Source: Bacteroidota bacterium (lineage in GTDB: Bacteria > Bacteroidota > UBA10030 > UBA6906). From it: a DNA stretch of 9,601 nt. The notes beneath the pieces are model-generated. The model saw only the letters and a program-made list of their open reading frames with translations. It did no database searches and had not been told where the DNA came from. The stretch spans positions 1 through 9,601 of the forward strand of contig JAERML010000115.1 in the NCBI GenBank assembly GCA_016844425.1, written 5' to 3'. Numbering within the stretch: the first letter of the stretch is position 1; every line of letters starts with the position of its first letter. The translations under genes and the position numbers were made by a program. Positions 1 to 6,608 of the stretch are shown one piece after another.

Positions 1-635
1 AGAAGGAGAATCCCCGCCGCATCAATACCTATGCTCCAAAGCACCACCACACCTCCACATTCGAGCAAACGGGCCGCGAGATTCACTTTCGCCGAAAGAC
101 CAGTCTTAAGCTGGGCAACCAAAACCATCGTCGCAATCGACGCCAGAGACCTCACTGCAGCGTAGCCAACCAGCAGCCAGAGATATCCGACCGCAAAATT
201 TGTCGCAGGACTCCAGAGATTCCATGCGATTCCAAACATTCCCAAAGAACAGAACACCACAAGTCCAAAGCGGACAAGCAAGACCCGGCGAACCAGATAT
301 CGAAGACGAGCTGCCCGGTTCTCTTCAGGCAGCTGGGGAATGTGCTTGTTCAATGATGTTTCGAGTCCGAAAGACGCAATCACCATCAACAACTGGGAAA
401 TACTGATAAGGCTGGCGAACGTCCCGTTGCCTTCCACTCCAAGCGAACGGGCGATCAGAACGGACGTGACATAGATGAGGAAGTATTCTACCACGCGGCC
501 GGCGTGATTCCAGAGGGCACTCTTGAACATTGCGCTAGGTTCGGACATACCGGTGGAGTGGTGAAAATCGCAGACTGTGTGGAAGAATATAAAACGTTTT
601 GTCCCAATATCAAAGATTGCCGCAATGCGCTTCAT
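1..635 (-). CDS. Polysaccharide/oligosaccharide flippase (Wzx/RfbX-like, MOP superfamily), N-terminal part, runs off the window
   Basis: The minus strand is open from 635 to the window edge (about 211 codons). From an internal Met at 548 it reads MSEPSAMFKSALWNHAGRVV and continues through hydrophobic segments typical of lipid-linked sugar flippases: YFLIYVTSVLIARSLGVEG and FASLISISQLLMVIASFGLE, then a basic loop (EENRAARLRYLVRRV) and further membrane helices. The family moves undecaprenyl-linked oligosaccharides across the inner membrane for polysaccharide assembly. I prefer the start at 635 (ATG AAG CGC) because GGGAGGA lies six bases upstream (642-648, read on minus). The internal ATG at 548 has no Shine-Dalgarno but is where family-like sequence begins, so the first 29 residues are uncertain. 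The call rests on hydrophobicity and the N-terminal ARxLGVxGNG-type motif. It is transcribed divergently from the tRNA-Ser/GIY-YIG unit. Confidence 0.75.
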   Translation of the reverse strand, partial: MKRIAAIFDIGTKRFIFFHTVCDFHHSTGMSEPSAMFKSALWNHAGRVVEYFLIYVTSVLIARSLGVEGNGTFASLISISQLLMVIASFGLETSLNKHIPQLPEENRAARLRYLVRRVLLVRFGLVVFCSLGMFGIAWNLWSPATNFAVGYLWLLVGYAAVRSLASIATMVLVAQLKTGLSAKVNLAARLLECGGVVVLWSIGIDAAGILL

Positions 636-781
636 TGCATTTCCTCCCTGATCTTTGTATATTTTTGCCACCGAACACTCCAGATCATTTGGAATGCTTG
701 AGTCAAGCCGTACGCATAATCACCGGCGAGGGCAATTTCAAATGAACCTTTTACTGTGCCTGGAGAGGTGCAAGAGTGGTT

Positions 782-811
782 TGAGCCAAAGGCTCATGCG
801 CCTCCGGCGCA
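782..811 (+). repeat. Twin-hairpin insertion 1 (30 bp) in the D loop of the tRNA-Ser copy
   Basis: Two adjacent perfect hairpins: TGAGCC-AAA-GGCTCA (782-796) and TGCGCC-TCC-GGCGCA (797-811). The intact tRNA reads GGTTGAATT at this point, so the insertion sits cleanly between GGTT and GAAT, with no target duplication and no alignment ambiguity. It has the same plan as the insertion at 862-891. Confidence 0.85.
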
Positions 812-861
812 GAATTGGCCACCCTGGAAAGGTGGTATACCGGCAACGGTATCGTGGGTTC

Positions 862-891
862 TGCGCCAAAAGCGCATCCGCCTCCGGCGGG
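862..891 (+). repeat. Twin-hairpin insertion 2 (30 bp) in the T loop of the tRNA-Ser copy
   Basis: Two adjacent hairpins: TGCGC-CAAAA-GCGCA (862-876) and TCCGCC-TCC-GGCGGG (877-891). They match insertion 1 in length, order and loops (AAA, then TCC) but differ in stem sequence mostly by paired changes. The intact tRNA reads GGGTTCGAATCCC here, so the insertion lies between GGTTC and GAAT, almost the same target as insertion 1. Confidence 0.85.
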
Positions 892-919
892 GAATCCCAT
901 CCCGATCAAATGATGAGTC

Positions 920-1177
920 ATGTTCTACGTCTACATCTTGTGGAGTTACAAACTGCAGAAGCGTTATGTTGGCTGCACCAAAGATGTAGAACGTCGTCTA
1001 GCTGAACACAACAACGGAAGAAATCGATTCACCAAGGGGGGAATTCCTTGGAGCATAGTTCATTCTGAAGAGTTTTCAGATTTGTCGGCGGCGCGGAAAC
1101 GAGAAACATTCTTGAAGACCGGCGCTGGCAGATCGTGGTTGAAGCAAAATCTCCCTCAATACACACGGGAACAGTAG
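920..1177 (+). CDS. Small GIY-YIG nuclease family protein (YhbQ/UPF0213-like)
   Basis: An 85-residue protein that is essentially one GIY-YIG domain. The GIY part is YVYIL at residues 3-7 and the YIG part is YVG at 16-18. The catalytic helix carries Arg25/Arg26 and the conserved His30-Asn31, and Glu62 in RKRETFLKTG fits the metal-binding glutamate. The length matches stand-alone members. The start at 920 is fixed by two in-frame TGA codons at 911-916; no strong Shine-Dalgarno is visible. The gene begins 12 bases after the broken tRNA-Ser copy and ends 9 bases before the intact tRNA-Ser, so it is wholly enclosed by the two copies. GIY-YIG enzymes cut DNA, and some are homing endonucleases. The arrangement suggests, but does not prove, an element tied to tRNA-Ser. 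The cellular role of small YhbQ-like members is otherwise unclear. Confidence 0.85.
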   Translation: MFYVYILWSYKLQKRYVGCTKDVERRLAEHNNGRNRFTKGGIPWSIVHSEEFSDLSAARKRETFLKTGAGRSWLKQNLPQYTREQ

Positions 1178-1186
1178 TCAGCATCT

Positions 1187-1273
1187 GGAGAGGTGCAAGA
1201 GCGGTTGAATTGGCCACCCTGGAAAGGTGGTATACCGGCAACGGTATCGTGGGTTCGAATCCCACCCTCTCCG
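1187..1273 (+). tRNA. tRNA-Ser (anticodon GGA)
   Basis: A complete class II tRNA. Acceptor GGAGAGG (1187-1193) pairs with CCTCTCC (1266-1272), and the discriminator is G1273. The D stem is CAA/TTG. The anticodon stem is CCACC/GGTGG around loop CTGGAAA, with anticodon GGA at 1221-1223 reading UCC/UCU. The long variable arm has stem TACCG/CGGTA, and the T arm is GTGGG-TTCGAAT-CCCAC. CCA is not encoded. It starts 9 bases after the GIY-YIG stop and could be cotranscribed with that gene. Confidence 0.97.
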
Positions 1274-1350
1274 CGAGAAGATTCTCCTCAAACACCTGAG
1301 GATGCCTGCCCCATTTCAAGCCCGCTTCGTTGCGAGCGAGGAGCTTTGCC

Positions 1351-2637
1351 TTGAACCGTACCGTCGCACGCCTTCTGTTTCCTCTCTTCTTTGTTCTCGC
1401 CTGCTCTGCATTCGCGCAGACCGTTCACGTCGTCACTATTGACGGCACCATCAATCCGGCTAGCGCGGACTATCTCCACGAGGGGATCGCCAACGCTACC
1501 AACGCGGGAGCAGAGTGCCTGGTTGTTCGACTCAACACGCCGGGGGGGCTCCTGAAATCCACACGCGTCATGGTGTCCGATCTTCTCACCGCGAAAATCC
1601 CCGTAGTTGTCTACGTCTCCCCTTCCGGGGCACAGAGCGCCTCGGCCGGCGTTTTCATTACCCTGGCGGCACATATCGCGGCTATGGCACCCGGCACGAA
1701 CATCGGCGCTGCGCACCCGGTGGGTATGCAAGGCGGGGAAAAGGATTCGATCATGAACGAGAAAGCCACCAACGATGCTGCCGCATTCATTCGAACCATC
1801 AGCGAAAAGCGCCACAGGAATGTCCGGTGGGCGGAAGATGCTGTCCGCAAAAGCATCTCCATTACTGAGACAGAGGCCCTTCGGGACAGTGTGATTGATC
1901 TCGTCGCATCGTCGCTCGATGAGCTGTTGAAGGAAATAGATGGACGCGAAGTGGCCATCGATGGCACCATGCATTCACTCAGCACCGCCTCCGCAGATAT
2001 CATTGAGCGTGAGATGGATTGGCGGCACCAAATCCTCAATGTTCTCAGTGATCCCAACATTGCTTATATCTTTTTTCTTCTCGGCATTTATGGCCTCATG
2101 TTTGAACTCTACAATCCCGGCACTATTCTCCCCGGCGTTGTCGGGGCCATCTCTTTGATCCTCGCCTTTTACTCGCTCCACACACTCCCAATCAACTATG
2201 CGGGACTTGCGTTGATCGTCGTCGGCATCATCCTGTTTATCCTGGAGATCAAAATCACAAGCTATGGCCTTCTCTCCCTGGGGGGTATTGTCGCACTGTT
2301 CCTTGGCTCAATCATGCTGGTTGACTCCGATTCTTCCCTCGAGTTCATCTCAATTTCATGGGGGATTATCGTCCCGGCTGTGTTGCTAACTGCGCTGTTC
2401 TTTGCCGTGGCCATCGGCTTTGGCATCAAAGCACAACGAAGGAAACCAACCACCGGTGTGGAAGGAATCGTCGGAGAAATCGGCGAGGCACTCTCCGACC
2501 TGAATCCGGAGGGTCGGGTGCGCGTTCACGGTGAGATCTGGGCCGCAACAAGCGCTGAAGGAAAGATCAAGAAAGGGACGAAGGTCAAGATTCATCAGAT
2601 CCACGACCTCCGCCTTACCGTCGTCAAGAACATCTAA
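1351..2637 (+). CDS. nfeD: NfeD-family membrane-bound serine protease (long form, ClpP-like domain)
   Basis: A 428-residue long-form NfeD protein. A signal peptide (residues 1-22, ending CSAFA) precedes a ClpP-class protease domain (about 25-235). Ser98 in PSGAQSASAG and Lys138 in NEKATNDAAAF match the Ser/Lys dyad known for the archaeal homologue. Several membrane helices follow (about 240-345), then a C-terminal OB-fold NfeD domain (about 365-428, GVEGIVGEIGEAL onward). In characterised relatives the protease cuts the hydrophobic tail of its stomatin partner, which is encoded next here. I chose TTG 1351 because AGGAG at 1339-1343 lies seven bases upstream and the signal peptide then starts MNRTVARLLF; the in-frame TTG at 1330 lacks such a site. 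A weak CCTCA/TGAGG hairpin lies between the tRNA and this gene but has no T run. Confidence 0.92.
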   Translation: MNRTVARLLFPLFFVLACSAFAQTVHVVTIDGTINPASADYLHEGIANATNAGAECLVVRLNTPGGLLKSTRVMVSDLLTAKIPVVVYVSPSGAQSASAGVFITLAAHIAAMAPGTNIGAAHPVGMQGGEKDSIMNEKATNDAAAFIRTISEKRHRNVRWAEDAVRKSISITETEALRDSVIDLVASSLDELLKEIDGREVAIDGTMHSLSTASADIIEREMDWRHQILNVLSDPNIAYIFFLLGIYGLMFELYNPGTILPGVVGAISLILAFYSLHTLPINYAGLALIVVGIILFILEIKITSYGLLSLGGIVALFLGSIMLVDSDSSLEFISISWGIIVPAVLLTALFFAVAIGFGIKAQRRKPTTGVEGIVGEIGEALSDLNPEGRVRVHGEIWAATSAEGKIKKGTKVKIHQIHDLRLTVVKNI

Positions 2638-2658
2638 CCTAACACCGAAAGGAAGCAC

Positions 2659-3423
2659 ATGGAAGCTATGAGCGCTGTGTTCGTCGTCGTCATCATCTTC
2701 GCCGTTATCATTCTCGCGAATGCGATCCGTATCCTGCGTGAGTATGAACGGGGTGTGGTGTTCCGTCTCGGACGTTTGATCGCCGTAAAGGGACCGGGAC
2801 TTATCCTTCTCATTCCGCTTGTGGACAAGCTTGTAAAGGTCAGCCTCCGGACGGTGGTGATGGATGTGCCACCGCAGGACGTCATCACCAAGGACAACGT
2901 CTCCATCAAGGTCAATGCCGTTCTGTATTTCCGCGTGGTACAGCCGGACAAGGCGATCGTCGATGTGGAGAACTATCTCTTTGCAACCTCTCAACTTTCC
3001 CAGACCACACTCCGCAGTATTCTCGGGCAATCGGAGCTGGATGAACTCCTGGCCCAGCGGGACAAGATTAACGCGGAACTGCAAAAGATTATCGACCACC
3101 AAACGGAGCCGTGGGGGATCAAGGTGTCAAATGTCGAGGTGAAACACATCGACCTGCCGGTCGAAATGCAACGGGCGATGGCCCGTCAAGCCGAGGCAGA
3201 GAGGGAACGACGCGCAAAGATCATTCACGCGGAAGGCGAGTACCAGGCTTCCCAAAGACTCGCGGACGCTGCGAAGATCATCGAGAGCCATCCCATGGCA
3301 CTCCAGCTCCGGTACCTGCAGACCCTCACGGAAATCGCGTCTGAGAACAATTCTACCACCATCTTCCCTATCCCGATCGACTTGATCGCGCCCTTCCTGG
3401 AGAACTACACCAAGAAGAAATAG
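2659..3423 (+). CDS. Stomatin/slipin-family SPFH (band 7) membrane protein
   Basis: A 254-residue protein with an N-terminal membrane anchor (residues about 5-24), then the SPFH core with the slipin signatures [13 protein letters not shown] and [19 protein letters not shown]-like [13 protein letters not shown], and the helix [20 protein letters not shown] that precedes the C-terminal oligomerisation region. Such proteins form membrane microdomains and act as partner and substrate of NfeD proteases. It starts 21 bases after nfeD, with AAAGGA just upstream of the ATG, and its stop is 8 bases before the polymerase start, so an operon is likely. Length and domain order are normal for the family. 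Confidence 0.93.
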   Translation: MEAMSAVFVVVIIFAVIILANAIRILREYERGVVFRLGRLIAVKGPGLILLIPLVDKLVKVSLRTVVMDVPPQDVITKDNVSIKVNAVLYFRVVQPDKAIVDVENYLFATSQLSQTTLRSILGQSELDELLAQRDKINAELQKIIDHQTEPWGIKVSNVEVKHIDLPVEMQRAMARQAEAERERRAKIIHAEGEYQASQRLADAAKIIESHPMALQLRYLQTLTEIASENNSTTIFPIPIDLIAPFLENYTKKK

Positions 3424-3431
3424 CGGGAGCA

Positions 3432-5450
3432 ATGAATCCCTTACTCTACGGTCACAACAACGACCAGCGCATCGTCGCCGTTCACCCACAGGATGACAGC
3501 ACGATGCGCCTCTATTTTCGGGAACGCGGCGGGGTGCGGTTCGTGGATGATAGGTTCTTCCCGTTCTTCTTCCTTGCTGAGAAACGGTTCATTGATGGAT
3601 TCTCCAGAAAGCACTGGATCAAGAAACTGGATGGCGATGGCTTCTACCAGTATCTCTGCGCATTCGAGGAGTGGACGACACTCTGGGAGGCGGTGCGTTA
3701 TATTCTTGAGCAATACAACCGCACCGCGATTACGAAAGCTGAAAGCTACACCAACCTTGACATTCTGTATCTTTTTTCCGACCCCGTTACGCAATATCTC
3801 CTACAGTCCGGACGGACATTGTTCAAAGGGATGACGTTCGATGAGGTCCACCGACTCCAACTGGATATTGAGACATATACTTCTCCCCGATTCCGCTTTA
3901 GCAATGCAGGCAGGGCCGGTGACAGGATCATCCTGATTGCGCTTTCCGACAACCTGGGGTGGGAACACGTCATCGATGGCAAGAAGATGAACGAGCGCGA
4001 GATGTTGCTTGAACTCCGCCGGATTATCCTCGAGAAGAACCCTGACGTCATCGAAGGACACAACATCTACAACTTCGACATTCCCTATATCCTCAAGCGA
4101 TGCGAACTTCACAACGTAGCCCTGACCGTAGGGAGAGACGGTTCCGCACCACGAACGTATGATACCCGCACATCCTTTGCCGAGCGCTCTTTTGAGTATA
4201 CCCTCACAGAGATCGCCGGACGCCATGTGGTCGACACCTATATGCTGGTGCAGAATTATGACACCGGCAAACGTGATATGGAAAGCTACGGCCTGAAATA
4301 CGCCGCCCGCTACTTCGGCATCGCCGCACCCGAACGGACCTACATTGCAGGCGACAAGATCTCGTGGCACTGGGACCACGACGTTGAGCCGCTGATGCGG
4401 TATGCACTCGATGACGTGACTGAAACCCGCAGACTCAGTGAACTGCTCTCCGGTTCATCGTTCTATCTCACGCAGATCGTTCCTTTCGGGTACGCACAAG
4501 TTGTTCGGAGTGGATCGGCGATCAAGATCGAGAGTCTGATGGTACGCGAGTACCTTCGAGAGAAGCATTCCCTTCCCAAACCTTCCGAGGGAGTGCAGAC
4601 GACTGGCGGGTACACCGATGTGTTCGTCGCTGGCATCGTGGGGCCGGTACTGCATGTCGATGTGGAATCTCTGTATCCATCCATCATGCTAAGTCGTGCA
4701 ATTGCTCCTGCCTCAGATGTAAAAGGCATATTTCAGGAGCTGCTGCGAAACTTCACAACGATGCGTCTGGACACCAAACGAAAGATGAAAGGAGAAACCG
4801 ACCCCCGCGAGAAATCCCGTCTGGATGCCATGCAATCGTCTCTCAAGATTGTGATCAACTCGTTTTACGGCTACCTGGGATATGGTCGAGCTATTTTCAA
4901 CGACTATGCTCAGGCCGATGTTGTGACCAGGACAGGCCAGGAGTTGTTACGACAGATGATGGCGTATATACAGCAGCGAGGGGGGAAGGTCATTGAGGTG
5001 GACACGGATGGCGTTTTCTTTGTCCCCCCGGAAGGGATCGAGGAAGAGCGTGACCAACAGAACTTCGTTGAGGAACTCTCCCGTCAGATGCCGCAAGGCA
5101 TCACCGTGGCCCTGGATGGCCGGTACCAGAAGATGCTCAGCTATAAGAAGAAGAATTACGCTCTCTTGGGTTACGACAACAAAATCAAAACCAAAGGATC
5201 TTCCCTTACATCCCGCAGCATGGAGCGCTTTGGGCGGCACTACATTTTGCAGTGCATTGAGTGTTTGTTGAACAATAACATAGAGGGACTTCACACACTT
5301 TACACGGGACTCCACCGCACCATCGAAGAGCATAAACTGGATGTTAAGGACTTCTCACGAATCGAGGCGCTCAAAGACCCCCTTGAACGGTACCGGTTGG
5401 ATGTGGAATCGGGCAAGAGGAACAAGAGTGCAGCGTATGACCGGCAATGA
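3432..5450 (+). CDS. polB: Family B DNA polymerase, main part (exonuclease, palm, fingers), ends at a frameshift
   Basis: This 672-residue frame carries the polymerase core. The 3'-5' exonuclease motifs are Exo I LQLDIETY (Asp145, Glu147), Exo II GHNIYNFDIPY (Asp216) and Exo III YALDD (Tyr324, Asp328). The polymerase motifs are A (Asp410, VESLYPSIML), B (Lys472, INSFYGYLGY) and C (VDTDGVFF, Asp524 and Asp526), followed by KKKNYALLGYDNKIKTKG. Motif C has Gly where most family B enzymes have Ser. GGGAG (3425-3429) precedes ATG 3432. The frame stops abruptly after RNKSAAYDRQ, while typical C-terminal sequence of this family continues in another frame from about 5437. The gene is therefore probably broken or carries a consensus error. 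All catalytic residues lie upstream of the break, but thumb function may be lost. Confidence 0.92.
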   Translation: MNPLLYGHNNDQRIVAVHPQDDSTMRLYFRERGGVRFVDDRFFPFFFLAEKRFIDGFSRKHWIKKLDGDGFYQYLCAFEEWTTLWEAVRYILEQYNRTAITKAESYTNLDILYLFSDPVTQYLLQSGRTLFKGMTFDEVHRLQLDIETYTSPRFRFSNAGRAGDRIILIALSDNLGWEHVIDGKKMNEREMLLELRRIILEKNPDVIEGHNIYNFDIPYILKRCELHNVALTVGRDGSAPRTYDTRTSFAERSFEYTLTEIAGRHVVDTYMLVQNYDTGKRDMESYGLKYAARYFGIAAPERTYIAGDKISWHWDHDVEPLMRYALDDVTETRRLSELLSGSSFYLTQIVPFGYAQVVRSGSAIKIESLMVREYLREKHSLPKPSEGVQTTGGYTDVFVAGIVGPVLHVDVESLYPSIMLSRAIAPASDVKGIFQELLRNFTTMRLDTKRKMKGETDPREKSRLDAMQSSLKIVINSFYGYLGYGRAIFNDYAQADVVTRTGQELLRQMMAYIQQRGGKVIEVDTDGVFFVPPEGIEEERDQQNFVEELSRQMPQGITVALDGRYQKMLSYKKKNYALLGYDNKIKTKGSSLTSRSMERFGRHYILQCIECLLNNNIEGLHTLYTGLHRTIEEHKLDVKDFSRIEALKDPLERYRLDVESGKRNKSAAYDRQ

Positions 5451-5733
5451 CCCGAGTCCGAGGTCGTTCGAGAACTGCAAACCGGCGGAAGATTGGGACC
5501 CGAACTTTCCCGATGAAAATGTGCCTTTCTACCTCCGACGACTTGATGAGTTTTCAGAGAAGTTCAAGCCCGTCTTCCTCCCCCAGGACTTCCGCTCGGT
5601 TTTTTCAGCAGACGACCTTTTCCCGTTCAGCCCAACAGGAATCACGCTTCTGACCCTCGATCTCCCGGCGGACAGCAGCGCCGCTGGAACAGACGACGAA
5701 CCCGCCCAGCCTGGCATATGGCTCGAGGAATAA
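5437..5733 (+). pseudogene. Displaced C-terminal segment of the family B DNA polymerase
   Basis: This frame encodes 98 residues from ATG 5437, overlapping the end of the upstream polymerase frame by 14 bases. The sequence TGNDPSPRSFENCKPAEDW, then PDENVPFYLRRLDEFSEKF and PQDFRSVFSADDLF, matches my memory of the extreme C-terminus of bacterial family B polymerases rather than an independent protein. The tail (from about residue 75) is Ala/Asp/Pro rich. Family members normally have roughly 20-25 residues between the KSAAYEL-like helix and YYVTG, which appear to be missing here; that suggests a small deletion plus frameshift, though this is from recall. Translation could reinitiate at ATG 5437 to make a split polymerase, but no Shine-Dalgarno is evident. 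Confidence 0.7.
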
Positions 5734-5910
5734 CGTAGCTTGCGTTTCTCAAAACCGTTTGTTAACATTCCCACACAATTTACGGAACACCGTCTGTTTC
5801 AAGAGCGAGGCTGCTCGAGTTACAGAGTGCTGCGCGTGGAATCCGATGACCGGATGAGCAGGAAGGAAGGTGTCACATTCACTTCATCATCGAAGAAAGG
5901 GTGCACGCGT

Positions 5911-6111
5911 ATGGAAAAAGGTACTGTGAAGTGGTTCAACAACGCGAAGGGGTACGGCTTCATCACGCGAGAGAGCGGTGAAGATCTCTTTGTGCACTTC
6001 AAGTCGATCGCCGGCGACGGGTACAAGAGTCTCACGGAGGGAGATACGGTGCAGTTCGACGTAGAGCAGGGTGCGAAAGGATTACAGGCCGTCAACGTTG
6101 CAAAGGTGTAG
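5911..6111 (+). CDS. Cold-shock protein (CspA family)
   Basis: A 66-residue single cold-shock domain starting [18 protein letters not shown], with RNP1-like KGYGFI and RNP2-like LFVHF, the standard nucleic-acid-binding motifs. It binds single-stranded RNA/DNA and acts as an RNA chaperone in the cytoplasm. The open frame extends upstream to 5740, but the translation there has no family character. The family start is ATG 5911, with GAAAGG at 5895-5900 as a somewhat distant ribosome-binding site. About 177 bases separate it from the polymerase remnant, long enough for its own promoter and a leader of the kind often found on cold-shock genes; I see no convincing -35/-10 pair. A strong hairpin follows at 6147-6172. 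Confidence 0.95.
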   Translation: MEKGTVKWFNNAKGYGFITRESGEDLFVHFKSIAGDGYKSLTEGDTVQFDVEQGAKGLQAVNVAKV

Positions 6112-6146
6112 CCGCCTATTGCCTTCAGCCATAACCAAGAATGCGA

Positions 6147-6172
6147 ACATCCCTTCCGCAAGGAAGGGATGT
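6147..6172. terminator. Hairpin between convergent csp and B12-subunit genes, probable bidirectional terminator
   Basis: A perfect 11-bp stem (6147-6157 with 6162-6172) is closed by a GCAA tetraloop of the stable GNRA type. It lies 36 bases after the csp stop and 27 bases beyond the end of the minus-strand gene. The flanking T runs are weak on both sides (CTGCTTTC on plus), so termination strength is uncertain. Confidence 0.65.
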
Positions 6173-6198
6173 CTGCTTTCAGGAGGCATTGAATCGAA

Positions 6199-6603
6199 TC
6201 AGTTTCTGTGTTCCTCCACCCACTTCGTGATATACTCGATGATGGATGTCGTCGAGGCGCCCGGTGTGAAGATGGCTCCTATGCCAAGCTTGTCCAACTC
6301 CAAGATGTCCTTGTCGGGAATAATACCCCCCCCGAACAAGAGAACATCGTCCAGCCCTTTCTGCTTCAACAGATTCAGGATTTTTGGAAACACCGTCATG
6401 TGTGCGCCACTCAGGATGCTCACGCCAATTGCGTCGACGTCCTCCTGAAGTGCAGCCTCCACAATCATCTCGGGCGTCTTGCGAAGCCCCGTGTAGATCA
6501 CTTCCATTCCCGCGTCGCGCAGGGCCGCAGCTACCACCTTTGCACCCCGGTCGTGTCCATCGAGGCCGACCTTTGCAACAAGCACTCGAATTTTTCTTGA
6601 CAT
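6199..6603 (-). CDS. Cobalamin (B12)-binding subunit of a methylmalonyl-CoA-mutase-type enzyme
   Basis: A 134-residue stand-alone B12-binding domain. It shows the base-off/His-on signature: DGHDRG (Asp15-x-His17-x-x-Gly20), SILSG (Ser62, Leu64) and the glycine-rich GGGIIP (91-96). The length matches the C-terminal domain of methylmalonyl-CoA mutase or the small subunit of split mutases. It would bind adenosylcobalamin for a radical carbon-skeleton rearrangement such as succinyl-CoA/methylmalonyl-CoA interconversion, with a separate catalytic subunit that is not in this window. The start lies five bases after the maf stop, so translation is probably coupled. Other acyl-CoA mutases (for example isobutyryl-CoA mutase small subunits) have the same fold, so the substrate is not certain. 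Confidence 0.9.
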   Translation of the reverse strand: MSRKIRVLVAKVGLDGHDRGAKVVAAALRDAGMEVIYTGLRKTPEMIVEAALQEDVDAIGVSILSGAHMTVFPKILNLLKQKGLDDVLLFGGGIIPDKDILELDKLGIGAIFTPGASTTSIIEYITKWVEEHRN

Positions 6604-6608
6604 GGCTC

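Larger units (their letters stand above)
762..908 (+). pseudogene. Broken tRNA-Ser(GGA) copy with two twin-hairpin insertions
   Basis: This is a second copy of the intact tRNA-Ser at 1187-1273. The segments 762-781, 812-861 and 892-899 match 1187-1206, 1207-1256 and 1257-1264 with one mismatch in 78 bases (T777 for C1202). The anticodon arm (loop CTGGAAA) and the long variable arm are intact. Two 30-bp insertions interrupt it, one in the D loop (782-811) and one in the T loop (862-891). The 3' acceptor strand has changed to CCCGATC, leaving three mismatched pairs in the middle of the acceptor stem opposite GGAGAGG. It should therefore not give a working tRNA. The high identity with the intact copy suggests a recent duplication or continued gene conversion. 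Confidence 0.85.

Noticed and set aside
696..708. Palindrome GCTTGA-G-TCAAGC upstream of the tRNA copy as an operator
   Set aside because: A 6-bp dyad alone is short, and no promoter could be placed convincingly next to it on either strand.
762..908. The twin-hairpin insertions as removable introns of a functional tRNA
   Set aside because: The acceptor stem has three mismatches and an intact copy lies 425 bp downstream; the D-loop and T-loop positions are not usual intron sites. Transcription was not testable.
1029..1319. Minus-strand open frame across the intact tRNA-Ser with AERVGFEPTIPLPVY-like sequence
   Set aside because: This is the well-known spurious antisense translation of a tRNA-Ser gene; the frame also overlaps the GIY-YIG gene.
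1288..3102. Long minus-strand frames (228 and 238 residues) opposite nfeD and stomatin
   Set aside because: They are shadows of strongly conserved plus-strand genes and show no family motifs or ribosome-binding sites.
5740..5910. N-terminal extension of the cold-shock protein back to 5740
   Set aside because: The added residues lack family similarity; the cold-shock domain begins precisely at MEKGTVKWF from ATG 5911.
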